Below, one piece after another: positions 43,212 to 51,174 of a DNA stretch of 64,000 nt (positions are counted from its first letter, which is position 1; every line of letters begins with the position of its first letter). Origin of the DNA: Croceicoccus sp. (GTDB lineage Bacteria > Pseudomonadota > Alphaproteobacteria > Sphingomonadales > Sphingomonadaceae). The translations under genes and the position numbers were made by a program. The DNA lies in NCBI GenBank assembly GCA_002694745.1, contig NZMY01000059.1:20947-84946 (forward strand). The letters run 5' to 3'. Under the pieces are notes generated by a model, which saw only the letters and a program-made list of their open reading frames with translations, had not been told where the DNA came from and made no database searches.

Positions 43212-44044
43212 CCGGAGCAAGCTCGGGCATCGGCCTTGTCGTCGCGCGGGAACTGGCGCGCGATGGCTGGCGGGTGATCGCGCAGGGCCGGGATCACGCG
43301 CGCAGCGAAGCCGCGCTTGCGGAAATCCGGTCCGCCGCGCCCGAGGCGCAGGTCGACATGATAAGGGCCGATTTGTCGGTCATGGACAAGGTGGACGCGT
43401 TCGCATCGCAGGTAGCGGCATCGACCGACCGGATCGGATTACTGGTGAACAATGCAGGCGCCACGCCATCGAGGCGGATGGAAACCGCCGACGGGTTTGA
43501 ACAGACCTTTGCCGCCAATCACCTTGCCGTTTTCCTGCTGACCCACCGCCTGCTGCCCTTGCTGAAGGCGGCGGCGCCCGGATCACAAGTGATCACGACC
43601 GCATCGGTCGCGCACAAATTCATCAAGGACATGAAGTGGGACGATCTGCAGCAGGCGCAGTCATTCAGCGCCAGCGATGCGTATGCCCAGTCCAAGCTGG
43701 CCAACATCTTGTTTACGCGGGAAATGGCGAAACGGGTCAAGCACGACGGAATCCGCGTGAATTGCGTGCATCCCGGCGTCGTGCAAACCAATTTCGACAG
43801 TCACGGCAATCTTGCCGTCAAGCTGATGTATTTCCTTGGCAAACCGCTCTCGCTGACGCCCGAGCAGGGCGCGGATACGATACTCTTGCTGGCGAAGGGC
43901 GGGGCGCCAAATGCGACCGGCCAGTATCTCGCCAAGCGCAAGCCCGCAGCATTGTCTGCCGCTGCGCAGAGCGAGCAAGGCGCCGCACGCTTGTGGGACA
44001 TCAGCAAAGAACTGACCGCCAAAGCCGGCCAGACTGTCGGCTAA
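43193..44044 (+). CDS. Short-chain dehydrogenase (retinol-dehydrogenase-like) with possible ATC start
   Basis: A 283-residue SDR if begun at ATC 43193: the sequence then starts (I/M)KTAVVTGASSGIG, the normal SDR N-terminus, with AGGAG at 43179-43183, nine bases before. No ATG or GTG lies between; the nearest in-frame ATG (43136) would add 19 residues from inside the flavoprotein gene. NNAG at 86-89, Ser138, Tyr164 and Lys168 (YAQSK) are present, and the long ANHLAVFLLTHRLLPLL resembles retinol dehydrogenases. Last gene of the operon. Confidence 0.83.
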   Translation: MKTAVVTGASSGIGLVVARELARDGWRVIAQGRDHARSEAALAEIRSAAPEAQVDMIRADLSVMDKVDAFASQVAASTDRIGLLVNNAGATPSRRMETADGFEQTFAANHLAVFLLTHRLLPLLKAAAPGSQVITTASVAHKFIKDMKWDDLQQAQSFSASDAYAQSKLANILFTREMAKRVKHDGIRVNCVHPGVVQTNFDSHGNLAVKLMYFLGKPLSLTPEQGADTILLLAKGGAPNATGQYLAKRKPAALSAAAQSEQGAARLWDISKELTAKAGQTVG

Positions 44045-44054
44045 AGCCGGGGAA

Positions 44055-44081
44055 GGCGGGATGGCGCTTTGCCGTCCCGCC
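44055..44081. terminator. Hairpin between converging genes
   Basis: Inverted repeat GGCGGGATGGC / GCCGTCCCGCC with a short loop, lying in the 45-base gap between the SDR stop (44044) and the leftward LLM stop (44090). No clear T-tract on the plus side, so terminator activity is likely but weak. Confidence 0.55.
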
Positions 44082-44089
44082 TGCCGGTC

Positions 44090-45148
44090 CTACTTTTCGC
44101 GGCGTTTCGCCTCTGCCACCATTGCGAACAGCCCCTCATTATACTTTGTCAGCTGTTCCATGGTGAGATTGCGATAGGGCGTCATCGGACAGAGCGAATC
44201 CACCACGCCCCAGAAGGGTTCGAGTTCTTCGAGCACTTCGTCGACCGGCCCGCATTTCACGAAGGCCTGCACCATTTCGTCGCTGACCTTATCGATCACG
44301 CCCGAAACATCGCCATGTTCGCCTGCGGCCAGCTGGCAATCGCGTGCGAGATCGCCAAAACCGATGGAATCGAAAAAGTCTTCGTATTCCTTGTAACCGG
44401 CATAGCCCGCCACGGTGGCACGGCTGTCGTCGATCGCCTGCTGCTTGTCGTCATTGATGGCGACCCATGGCCATGCATTGATTTCGACATCCGTGCGTTT
44501 GCGGCCAAAGCGGGCCAGCTCCGAATGGATGAAATCGTTCTTCTGAACCGTATAGTCGACCGTCCAAAGCGCATGGACCATCAGCCCGTCGGCAATCTCC
44601 AGCGACATGCTGGTCAGCTTGTCCTTGAGCGCGGCGATCCAGATCGGAATATTCTCGCGCACCGGGGGCGCGGTCATCATCTTTTCCGTCCATTCCAGAT
44701 CGTAATATTCGCCGTGGAGCGGTTCCATGTCCTTGTGGCTGTTGGCGTTCACGTAACGCACGATCTTCACCACTTCACGCAGATGGGTCAGCAGCTTGCG
44801 GTGCGGCTCGCCATAGATCCCCTCAAGCGCGCTGTGCAGCGAGGTGCCCAGACCAAGGACGAAACGGCCCTGGCTGATCGTGTCGCATTCGATCGCGCAA
44901 TAGGCGGTTTCAACCGGACTGCGGGTTCCCGCAACCGCAATGCCGGTCGAAACCTTCAGCGTATCGGTCATCGCCGCGACGGCGGCCATGGGCACAAAGG
45001 GCGCGCCATAGATCTGAAGCGAAAAGACCCCTTCGAATCCCACCTGCTCCATCTGTTTTGCCATGCCGCCCATCACCGGAGCGGGCAAAACGGGCATCAC
45101 GCCCCACCACTTGCGCTCACCCCCAGTCGCATTGGTCAGTGTGGTCAT
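44090..45148 (-). CDS. LLM-class flavin/F420-dependent oxidoreductase
   Basis: A 352-residue luciferase-like protein: WWGVMPVLPAPVMGGMAKQMEQVGFEGVF, IAVAGTRSPVETAYCAIECDTISQGRFVLGLGTS and PIWIAALKDKLTSMSLEIADGLMVHALW. It is a paralogue of the LLM at 48016, sharing LPVLPA, the TRSPxETA and GRxVLGLGxS motifs. It overlaps the Rieske-less oxygenase-like gene by ATGA, so it may act on the same intermediate. FMN versus F420 use is undecided, but the F420 genes nearby favour F420. Confidence 0.85.
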   Translation of the reverse strand: MTTLTNATGGERKWWGVMPVLPAPVMGGMAKQMEQVGFEGVFSLQIYGAPFVPMAAVAAMTDTLKVSTGIAVAGTRSPVETAYCAIECDTISQGRFVLGLGTSLHSALEGIYGEPHRKLLTHLREVVKIVRYVNANSHKDMEPLHGEYYDLEWTEKMMTAPPVRENIPIWIAALKDKLTSMSLEIADGLMVHALWTVDYTVQKNDFIHSELARFGRKRTDVEINAWPWVAINDDKQQAIDDSRATVAGYAGYKEYEDFFDSIGFGDLARDCQLAAGEHGDVSGVIDKVSDEMVQAFVKCGPVDEVLEELEPFWGVVDSLCPMTPYRNLTMEQLTKYNEGLFAMVAEAKRREK

Positions 45149-46212
45149 GCTTTTTCATATCCGATAATGTCGCTGCAATCAGAGCTGACATTATCGCGAT
45201 AGGTAAAATCGCCGCGCGCCTGTCTTTCGGCCAGTGCCAGCATCAGCACGCGATATTTCTGGCCCGCTTCGTCCAGCGGCGAATGCAAATCCTTGCGCTT
45301 TTCCGGCCGCATGTAGCGCGGGCTCTGCGGCGAGGTCATGGAACTGTCCTGCCGCGAAACCTTGTAGCTCGCCTTGGGCATCATATAGCGGAAAAGATTG
45401 GTCTTTTTCACGTTCGACGTGTTCATTGCATAATCCAGCCGGGTCCGGTCGCGCGTTTCCGGAACGCAGGGGTGGAACAGCTGGACATTGTCGCCCGGGC
45501 TGAAACGGCCATAGGCGATCGCGGCATGGCTGCGAAGGTAGATGCGGATCACCTGCCGTACCTGCTGCACATCGTCGCGCACGCCGCCAAAGATTTTCAT
45601 GATCGGCGCGACGGACTTGTTCACGCAGGTCCGCACCATGGTGATGGTCTCGCTGTCGTGGAACACCTCGACCGTTTCCTTGTCCATCTTCTCGTCGCCC
45701 ACGACGTCGGCGTGGATGAAGTCGGCATGGGTAAGGTCGATCAGGTTTTCGAGGCTGAGCGGCGCGCAGCAATCGAACCGCACGGTGCCCAGCATGTGCA
45801 GCGGCAGGCCGCCGTCCTCTGGCAGATAGGGAATGCTGGGAATATGTTCGGGCGCGGCATTTTCCGGCTTGCCGAGCCAGCCCCAGACATAGCCGTACTT
45901 CTCGATCACCGGATAGTGACCGGCCTCGTCGGTATATTCGCTCTTCTTCGCGGCAAGCTGGTCATTCGGGTGCGTTTCCGCAGCCACCAAGCTGCCGTCG
46001 GGCTTCCGCCAGATGAAATAGGGGTGCGAATAGACAGCGCGCCGGATGGGTTTCTTGGCAACAGCGAAGCTGTGGGCCAGCGGAAACCATGCATCGGTCA
46101 GCATGATATCGTGCGGCAGCCAGGAATTGACCTTGGCCGCGAACTGGCGCGGATCGACCGCGATCGGATCGTCATGAACTTCGGGAGCCGGATTGTCTTG
46201 AACGTCGAGCAT
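45145..46212 (-). CDS. Rieske-oxygenase-like protein lacking the [2Fe-2S] Rieske cluster but keeping the iron site
   Basis: A 355-residue relative of Rieske oxygenase alpha subunits. The N-terminal part aligns (WFPLAHSFAVAKKP, YFIWRKPDGSLVAAETHP, then YPVIEKYGYVWGWLGKPE), but the roughly 60 residues that normally hold CxH and CxxH are shortened to about 20 and contain no cysteine. The mononuclear iron motif Asp159-x2-His162-x4-His167 (IDLTHADFIH) is intact. Electrons must therefore come from another protein; the neighbouring gene encodes a Rieske protein lacking this iron motif. ATG at 46212 follows AAGGAACAGATC. Confidence 0.85.
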   Translation of the reverse strand: MLDVQDNPAPEVHDDPIAVDPRQFAAKVNSWLPHDIMLTDAWFPLAHSFAVAKKPIRRAVYSHPYFIWRKPDGSLVAAETHPNDQLAAKKSEYTDEAGHYPVIEKYGYVWGWLGKPENAAPEHIPSIPYLPEDGGLPLHMLGTVRFDCCAPLSLENLIDLTHADFIHADVVGDEKMDKETVEVFHDSETITMVRTCVNKSVAPIMKIFGGVRDDVQQVRQVIRIYLRSHAAIAYGRFSPGDNVQLFHPCVPETRDRTRLDYAMNTSNVKKTNLFRYMMPKASYKVSRQDSSMTSPQSPRYMRPEKRKDLHSPLDEAGQKYRVLMLALAERQARGDFTYRDNVSSDCSDIIGYEKA

Positions 46213-46243
46213 GATCTGTTCCTTGTTCTCGGTTTGGCTGCGG

Positions 46244-47179
46244 TCAGGCAGCGGCTTCCTGCGCTGTGGGCGGTCCGGATTTGCGCGTGACGATACTTTC
46301 GCGCAGGTCCGAGGCGTGGATAGACGCCGACGGCTTGAGCACCCGCAGCGCCGCTCCGTCGACATGGTCGAAAACCCTGAACGGCGTGCCGATGCCCATG
46401 GCCTTTGCCATCAGATGGTGGCGTCCGGGCGACAGAGCGGCGCGCCAACGCACCTGCGTAACGCCGCGCGCGGCCGGAACGGGCGCCAGAACCGCGCGGA
46501 ACAGGGCCCTGAACTCGTCGTCCAGCAGGGTCAGGTCCGTCTCGCCAGTTACCGGATCGGTGGCGATGCGCAGGCTGATCGGGAAATCGGAAGTAAAGGG
46601 TGCGGGCCAGTGCGGCGATGCCCATTGGCATGATCGTTCCAGCACCAGCTTGCCTTGCTGCTCGGACAATTCGGTCAGCAGATAGGGTGAAAAGCGCACC
46701 CCCTTGATCGACAGCACCAGCGAAGGATCGTCGAACAACGCGGCGATCCAGTGTTCGTGATCCAGCGCCACAATCGATGTGCCCGAAAGCGGCAAGACGC
46801 GATCGTCAGGTGCGGGGGCAGCGGCCTTGGCGTCCAGGCAGACCCGTACAAAGCCCGCATCCTCGTGAACGGCGAATGGCCTTGCCTTGTAGACAGGAGG
46901 GAATTTGCGATCGCTTTTCAGATTGGGAATGTCGATCAGCTGCCCGCTTGCGCCGTCATAAGTCCAGCCGTGGTATCCGCACTGGATCGCGCCATTGCCA
47001 AGTATGCAACCCAGCGACAGGGGCGCCCGGCGATGCGGGCAGCGATCTTCAAGCGCGCGCACGACCTTCTTGTCGTCGCGCCAAAGGACGACCGGTTGGT
47101 CGCCGATATCGACGTTGTGCGGCTTGTCCGCGCTGATCTCTTCGGAGCGGGCAACGGCCCACCAGGCTGCTTCGGTCAT
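46244..47179 (-). CDS. Rieske protein with oxygenase-like fold but no recognisable mononuclear iron motif
   Basis: A 311-residue protein. Rieske ligands Cys47-Pro-His49, 17 residues, Cys67-x2-His70 are all present (RCPHRRAPLSLG ... QCGYHGWTYD), followed by a domain of oxygenase length. No D-x2-H-x4-H motif is found in the C-terminal part. It is 31 bases upstream of the Rieske-less partner and probably provides the [2Fe-2S] centre for it, so the two would form a hetero-oligomeric oxygenase. Divergent from the TetR gene, with an operator in between. Confidence 0.85.
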   Translation of the reverse strand: MTEAAWWAVARSEEISADKPHNVDIGDQPVVLWRDDKKVVRALEDRCPHRRAPLSLGCILGNGAIQCGYHGWTYDGASGQLIDIPNLKSDRKFPPVYKARPFAVHEDAGFVRVCLDAKAAAPAPDDRVLPLSGTSIVALDHEHWIAALFDDPSLVLSIKGVRFSPYLLTELSEQQGKLVLERSCQWASPHWPAPFTSDFPISLRIATDPVTGETDLTLLDDEFRALFRAVLAPVPAARGVTQVRWRAALSPGRHHLMAKAMGIGTPFRVFDHVDGAALRVLKPSASIHASDLRESIVTRKSGPPTAQEAAA

Positions 47180-47226
47180 ATTCGACTCGCATCTCCCAAT
47201 ACGCGTTATGCAATTAAATTGACACA

Positions 47227-47243
47227 TGACAATTTAGTTGTCA
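47227..47243. promoter_or_regulatory. TetR-type operator TGACAA-TTTAG-TTGTCA
   Basis: Perfect 6-bp arms with a 5-base spacer, between the divergent Rieske protein gene (start 47179) and TetR gene (start 47248). It overlaps a -35-like TTGACA in each orientation (47219-47224 on the plus strand; complement at 47239-47244), so binding would block both promoters. Confidence 0.6.
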
Positions 47244-47247
47244 ATCT

Positions 47248-47994
47248 ATGTCGATGGATGCAGCAAATGTAAATTCGCCCGCCTCCACCCGAGAGGGCAG
47301 GGCGGCGGACAGGGCAACTGGCCAGATGACAGGCCATCTTACCCGCAGGCGTGAGAAGACCCGGGGGCGCCCACGCGCCGATGCCGGTGAATCGGTTGAC
47401 GAGGCATCGCTGCTACGGACCGCCTTCGCCATGTTCGCCACGCATGGCTATGGAGCCGCGACAATGCGCGCGATGGCCCGCGAACTGGGCGTCAGCCACA
47501 ATTTGCTCAATGTGCGATTTGGCAAGAAGTCGCAGTTATGGAAGGCGTCAGTCGACTGGCGGCTCAAGGAAGCCGCCCGCGAGGTTGAACTGGCCTTCGA
47601 CCCGTCGCACCCTCCGGAAGAACAGTTGCGGGACTTGATTCATCGGTTTTGCCGCTGGGCGATCATCAATTCGGACATTGTGGCCATGAGCCACCTTGAA
47701 GGGCGCGAGCCGAGCTGGCGGCTCGACTATATGACGGAAAGCTTCACCCTGCCGTTCCAGCGCCGCCTTCAGGACCTTCTGGAACAGGTAGGATCGGGCA
47801 CGGCGCTGCGTCCGATCGATTCCGGTGCATTATTGGCGCTGCTCGTTCACGGGGTCGGATCCTATTTCGCGCTTGCCCCGATGCATGACCGGCTTCTGCC
47901 TGATCTGCCTGGTGACGGCGCCGCCAATCCGTCGCCCGAGGACCGGGCCGATGCGATGGCGCGGTTTCTTCTGGCAGGTCTGTTCAGCGCCTAA
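47248..47994 (+). CDS. TetR/AcrR-family transcriptional regulator
   Basis: A 248-residue regulator. The DNA-binding domain is SLLRTAFAMFATHGYGAATMRAMARELGVSHNLLNVRFGKKSQLWKA-like with its helix-turn-helix around residues 68-95. A basic 45-residue N-terminal extension (RRREKTRGRPRAD) precedes it. The start codon is uncertain: ATG 47248 and 47254 lack a ribosome site and sit right behind the predicted -10, so the transcript might be leaderless. It likely represses the divergent Rieske pair and itself through the palindrome at 47227. Confidence 0.88.
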   Translation: MSMDAANVNSPASTREGRAADRATGQMTGHLTRRREKTRGRPRADAGESVDEASLLRTAFAMFATHGYGAATMRAMARELGVSHNLLNVRFGKKSQLWKASVDWRLKEAAREVELAFDPSHPPEEQLRDLIHRFCRWAIINSDIVAMSHLEGREPSWRLDYMTESFTLPFQRRLQDLLEQVGSGTALRPIDSGALLALLVHGVGSYFALAPMHDRLLPDLPGDGAANPSPEDRADAMARFLLAGLFSA

Positions 47995-48015
47995 GTCTTG
48001 ATAGCTCTCGCGTGA

Positions 48016-49047
48016 TCAGATTGGCGCCGGGAAGAAGAGATCGGCGATGCGGTCCCGATAAATGGCGGCCTTGGCTTCATCCATCCCGAATTGCGGCACG
48101 ACGGGCGTGATCGAATCGGCAAAGCGTGCGCGTTCGATTATCTGGGCTTTCACCTCCTCAGCCGAACCGAGCACCGTGATCGCACTGACCATCTCGTCAG
48201 GGCAGGCCGCCTCCATCGCGGCAAAGTCCTGCCGGGCAAACGCATCCTGAATCGCCGCTGCTTCCTTTTCGAAGCCTATCGCCTTGAAATAGCGCAGATA
48301 CTGGGGCGATTGCGTATAAAACGCGATATTCGCGCGGGCATCCGCAATGGCCGCATCGCGATCCTCGTTGATGACGGTAAATATCATCAGATTCAGATCG
48401 AAAGCCGACCGCTCCCGTCCGGCTCTGTCGAGACCTGCCTGCAAGTGCGGGGCGACCTTTTCCTCGATCCAGCGGGTCGTCCATAACGGATGGCCCAGCA
48501 GCCCTTCGGCGATCTCTCCGCCCTGCTCGCATGCCTTTTCGAAAATGGCAGGCAGATAAACCGGAATGGCAGGGCGGCGCGCTGGCCCCGTCAGCCGGAA
48601 ATGCGACAGGTCGAGCGTAGTATATTCGCCTGCCAGCACCTGTAGTTCGCCGGTGTGGCCCTTGGCGATGACCGCCCGCACCTGCTCCACAATTTCGCGC
48701 ATATGCGCCAGTGGCTTGCCGTATGGCATGCCAAAGCTGCCTTCGATCTGGCTTTGCGCGCTGGACCCCAGGCCAAGCACGGCGCGGCCATCGCTGATGT
48801 GGTCCAGATCGATGACGCTGCATGCCGTCTCCAGCGGACTACGCGTGAAGGCCAGCGCGATGCCGCTGCCCAGCTTTATCCTGCTGGTGACGGCTGCGGC
48901 TGCCGCAAGGGTGACGAAGGGGAGGCCGAAGATTTGCGGGACCCAGACCCCCTCGATTCCGGCCGCTTCCCATTGGCGGACCAGCGGTACGAGTTCGTTT
49001 GCCGGAAGGACCGGCAATTGCGTCCAGATCTTCTTATCCGCGAACAT
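48016..49047 (-). CDS. LLM-class flavin/F420-dependent oxidoreductase
   Basis: A 343-residue luciferase-like enzyme, paralogue of the one at 44090: TQLPVLPANELVPLVRQWEAAGIEGVWVPQIFGLPFV, GIALAFTRSPLETACSVIDLDHISDGRAVLGLGSS, and a long helical C-terminus. ATG at 49047 shares one base with the stop of the upstream gene (TGATG). It ends a leftward operon with a ferredoxin and a sulfotransferase-fold protein. F420 is the likely cofactor given the operon at 32-37 kb. Confidence 0.85.
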   Translation of the reverse strand: MFADKKIWTQLPVLPANELVPLVRQWEAAGIEGVWVPQIFGLPFVTLAAAAAVTSRIKLGSGIALAFTRSPLETACSVIDLDHISDGRAVLGLGSSAQSQIEGSFGMPYGKPLAHMREIVEQVRAVIAKGHTGELQVLAGEYTTLDLSHFRLTGPARRPAIPVYLPAIFEKACEQGGEIAEGLLGHPLWTTRWIEEKVAPHLQAGLDRAGRERSAFDLNLMIFTVINEDRDAAIADARANIAFYTQSPQYLRYFKAIGFEKEAAAIQDAFARQDFAAMEAACPDEMVSAITVLGSAEEVKAQIIERARFADSITPVVPQFGMDEAKAAIYRDRIADLFFPAPI

Positions 49048-49427
49048 CACCCAAAGCCCTTGGCGGTATCGAAATAGTCCCGCCACGACACGATCTTGTC
49101 GCCGTCCATTTCGAAAATCCCCATGAGCTTGATGGAGACGAGCAGTTGGCCGTCCTTGTCATGGAAATTGTCAGTTCGTTCGGTCAAGACCACGTTCCCG
49201 TCCGAAGCGACGTGGTGAACGATCACCTCGCCGCTTTCGATCGGGTACATCTGCGCAAAGCCGTCCATGAAAGCTTTCGCCTCCGCGAATCCGGTGGTCT
49301 TCGAGATGCCGACATTTTCCCAAACCGTCCTGTCGGTAAAGCGCCGTTCCATCGACGCGAGCATATCGCCCAGCGTAGGCTTCCACTCCTCGAAGAAGGC
49401 CAGCACTTCGGATTGCGCATCGGCCAT
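49047..49427 (-). CDS. Limonene-1,2-epoxide hydrolase-like (NTF2 fold) protein
   Basis: A 126-residue protein: VLAFFEEWKPTLGDMLASMERRFTDRTVWENVGISKTTGFAEAKAFMDGFAQM resembles epoxide hydrolases of the LEH type, with LTERTDNFHDKDGQLL and IVSWRDYFDTAKG. ATG at 49427 follows GGAGG by eight bases. If active it would hydrate an epoxide made by an oxygenase. The Asp-Arg-Asp triad of LEH can be proposed (Asp/Arg in ERTD and SWRDYFD) but was not verified. Confidence 0.75.
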   Translation of the reverse strand: MADAQSEVLAFFEEWKPTLGDMLASMERRFTDRTVWENVGISKTTGFAEAKAFMDGFAQMYPIESGEVIVHHVASDGNVVLTERTDNFHDKDGQLLVSIKLMGIFEMDGDKIVSWRDYFDTAKGFG

Positions 49428-49429
49428 GG

Positions 49430-49747
49430 TCAATCCTCCGGCGCGATGGTGACAGTCACCCCGTCAAGCGCATCACTCATTTCGACCTGGCACGCCAGAC
49501 GCGAGGTTTCGTTGCGATGGTCGGAACTGTCGAGAAGGTCGCTTTCATCCTCGGTCATTTCCGGCAGCTTGGCGAAATAGGACGCTTCCACGTGAACATG
49601 GCAGGTCGCGCAGGAACAGCAGCCGCCGCACAGTGCCAGCAGTTCGTCGAATCCATCGTCGCGGATGATCTCCATCAGGCTCAGCCCATTGTCGGCTTCA
49701 ACTTCCGTGCTGGCGCCAGATCGGTCGATCACATTGATTTTCGGCAT
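49430..49747 (-). CDS. [2Fe-2S] ferredoxin, adrenodoxin type
   Basis: A 105-residue ferredoxin with Cys40, Cys46, Cys49 and Cys86 in the adrenodoxin/putidaredoxin spacing (C-x5-C-x2-C-x36-C). It probably supplies electrons to a Rieske oxygenase or P450; the Rieske pair 2.5 kb to the right end of the neighbouring operon is a candidate partner. No ferredoxin reductase gene is in the window. Confidence 0.92.
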   Translation of the reverse strand: MPKINVIDRSGASTEVEADNGLSLMEIIRDDGFDELLALCGGCCSCATCHVHVEASYFAKLPEMTEDESDLLDSSDHRNETSRLACQVEMSDALDGVTVTIAPED

Positions 49748-49771
49748 TTCTTACTCCGTGACGTAGATGAA

Positions 49772-51040
49772 TTATCTGACTTCGACTTCGACCGGGAAGC
49801 GATCGAAATAAAACTGGAAATGCTGGCGGATATCCTCGGCCGTCAGACCGAAATCGCCTTCAAGATCGAACTTCACCTTGCCGTTGACGGCCGGATCGTG
49901 ATCCCGGTGATACTGGTGCAGGGCCTGCAACGTGTCCTCGTCCAGCGGCAGGTCCGCCTTGGCATAGATCTGCCGGAGGATCGGGTCGGGGTTCTTGATC
50001 CATTCGTGGAAATAGACGTCGATCGCCTGGTCTTCCGGCAGGCAATCGCGATCGCGCACGCAGCGCGACAACAGCGTCTTGTACCGGTCGATCCAGTAGC
50101 CCTTGGGTTCCTCCGGGTCGCTTTTCGTGCGCAGCACGCGCGAAGCATAAAGCGCCATCGACAGCGTCGAGCGGATCGAACCCACCGGATCGCGGTGCGT
50201 GATCACGAAGGTCGCATCCGGGAAGGTTTTGTACAGAACGGGCAGCTGTTCCATGTGCTGCGGGCATTTGATCACCCAGCGATTCGGCCCCTTCAGGAAA
50301 GTAAGAACCTGCAGCCCCTTCTTCAGATAGGCATAGGTGCCGCTCTGGTCATGGCTGAGGTAATAGTCGCGCCACCTTGGAACATAGGCCAGCCATTCGA
50401 TCAGATAGGATGAGAAGTCGAGGGCCTGCAGTTCGATATCCTCGCTGATATGATCGGGCGAGAATTCATGCATGTATCGCATCATCGGCAAGACTGCGTC
50501 CTGCTGTTCCCACCCGGCCTGCGCCTTGGTCCAGCGGGGGTTGGAATCGCTTGCCGTCGGCGCGTCTTCGGCGGCCGGGATGGGCGCGATGGCTTCCCAC
50601 CAGGGGAGCGAGCGAAGCCGCGTATCGGCAGAGAGCAGCCCGAGCAGATGGGTGGTGCCCGAACGCGGCGGGCCGCCGACGATGATCGGGCTGTCGATTT
50701 CGATATCGAGGATTTCCGGGTGGCGCTTGCACAGGTCCTCTACCCGCAGGCGGGTCGCGGCATAGCGCACGAACATCGGCCACAGACCGGCGCGGCCCAC
50801 GGGCGAGAGGAATTCGTCTTCCTCCACGCACTCGCACCACAAATCCAGCCTTTCGACGAAGTCCATTTCGCCAAAGTCGCTCAGGCCGGTCTGGGCCTTG
50901 GCGGCGTCGAGGATCGCTTTCGACGAAAAGTCGAAGTGCATTTGCGATGCACCTGCCAGCGCGGCCTTTTGCGCGTCGTCGAGCACGGGGGCGAGCATGT
51001 CCCCGATCCTGAACACCTGACCCTTGGTGTCTTGCTTCAT
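49772..51040 (-). CDS. Sulfotransferase-fold protein
   Basis: A 422-residue sulfotransferase-family protein. P-loop-like GGPPRSGTTHLLG at 122-134, WVIKCPQHMEQL and THRDPVGSIRSTLSMALYASR for the 3'-phosphate site. ATG at 51040 follows GGGAG. First gene of a leftward operon (ferredoxin, LEH-like protein, LLM). The third one at 56173 has a similar layout. Actual sulfonation is not shown. Confidence 0.85.
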   Translation of the reverse strand: MKQDTKGQVFRIGDMLAPVLDDAQKAALAGASQMHFDFSSKAILDAAKAQTGLSDFGEMDFVERLDLWCECVEEDEFLSPVGRAGLWPMFVRYAATRLRVEDLCKRHPEILDIEIDSPIIVGGPPRSGTTHLLGLLSADTRLRSLPWWEAIAPIPAAEDAPTASDSNPRWTKAQAGWEQQDAVLPMMRYMHEFSPDHISEDIELQALDFSSYLIEWLAYVPRWRDYYLSHDQSGTYAYLKKGLQVLTFLKGPNRWVIKCPQHMEQLPVLYKTFPDATFVITHRDPVGSIRSTLSMALYASRVLRTKSDPEEPKGYWIDRYKTLLSRCVRDRDCLPEDQAIDVYFHEWIKNPDPILRQIYAKADLPLDEDTLQALHQYHRDHDPAVNGKVKFDLEGDFGLTAEDIRQHFQFYFDRFPVEVEVR

Positions 51041-51106
51041 CCCCCGATCTCCCTTGCGGCATTTTTCTGTCGCGCATTCGTAAAAGCGATGGCTGCCGAA
51101 CTTTGT

Positions 51107-51122
51107 CCTACCGAAAGATATG
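51107..51122. promoter_or_regulatory. Regulon box, one mismatch: CCTACC-GAAA-GATATG
   Basis: One mismatch to CCTRYC-N4-GRYAGG, in the divergent gap; 52 bases from the rightward start (51175) and 66 from the leftward start (51040). Confidence 0.5.
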
Positions 51123-51174
51123 CGGCGCATCCGGCAACAGCGGGTAGGCCGGCTACGGAGAGGGTAGCGGCGAC

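Noticed and set aside
45058..46290. 410-codon plus-strand frame opposite the Rieske-less oxygenase gene
   Set aside because: The minus-strand product aligns with oxygenases and has the iron motif; the plus frame looks like arbitrary His/Arg-rich sequence.
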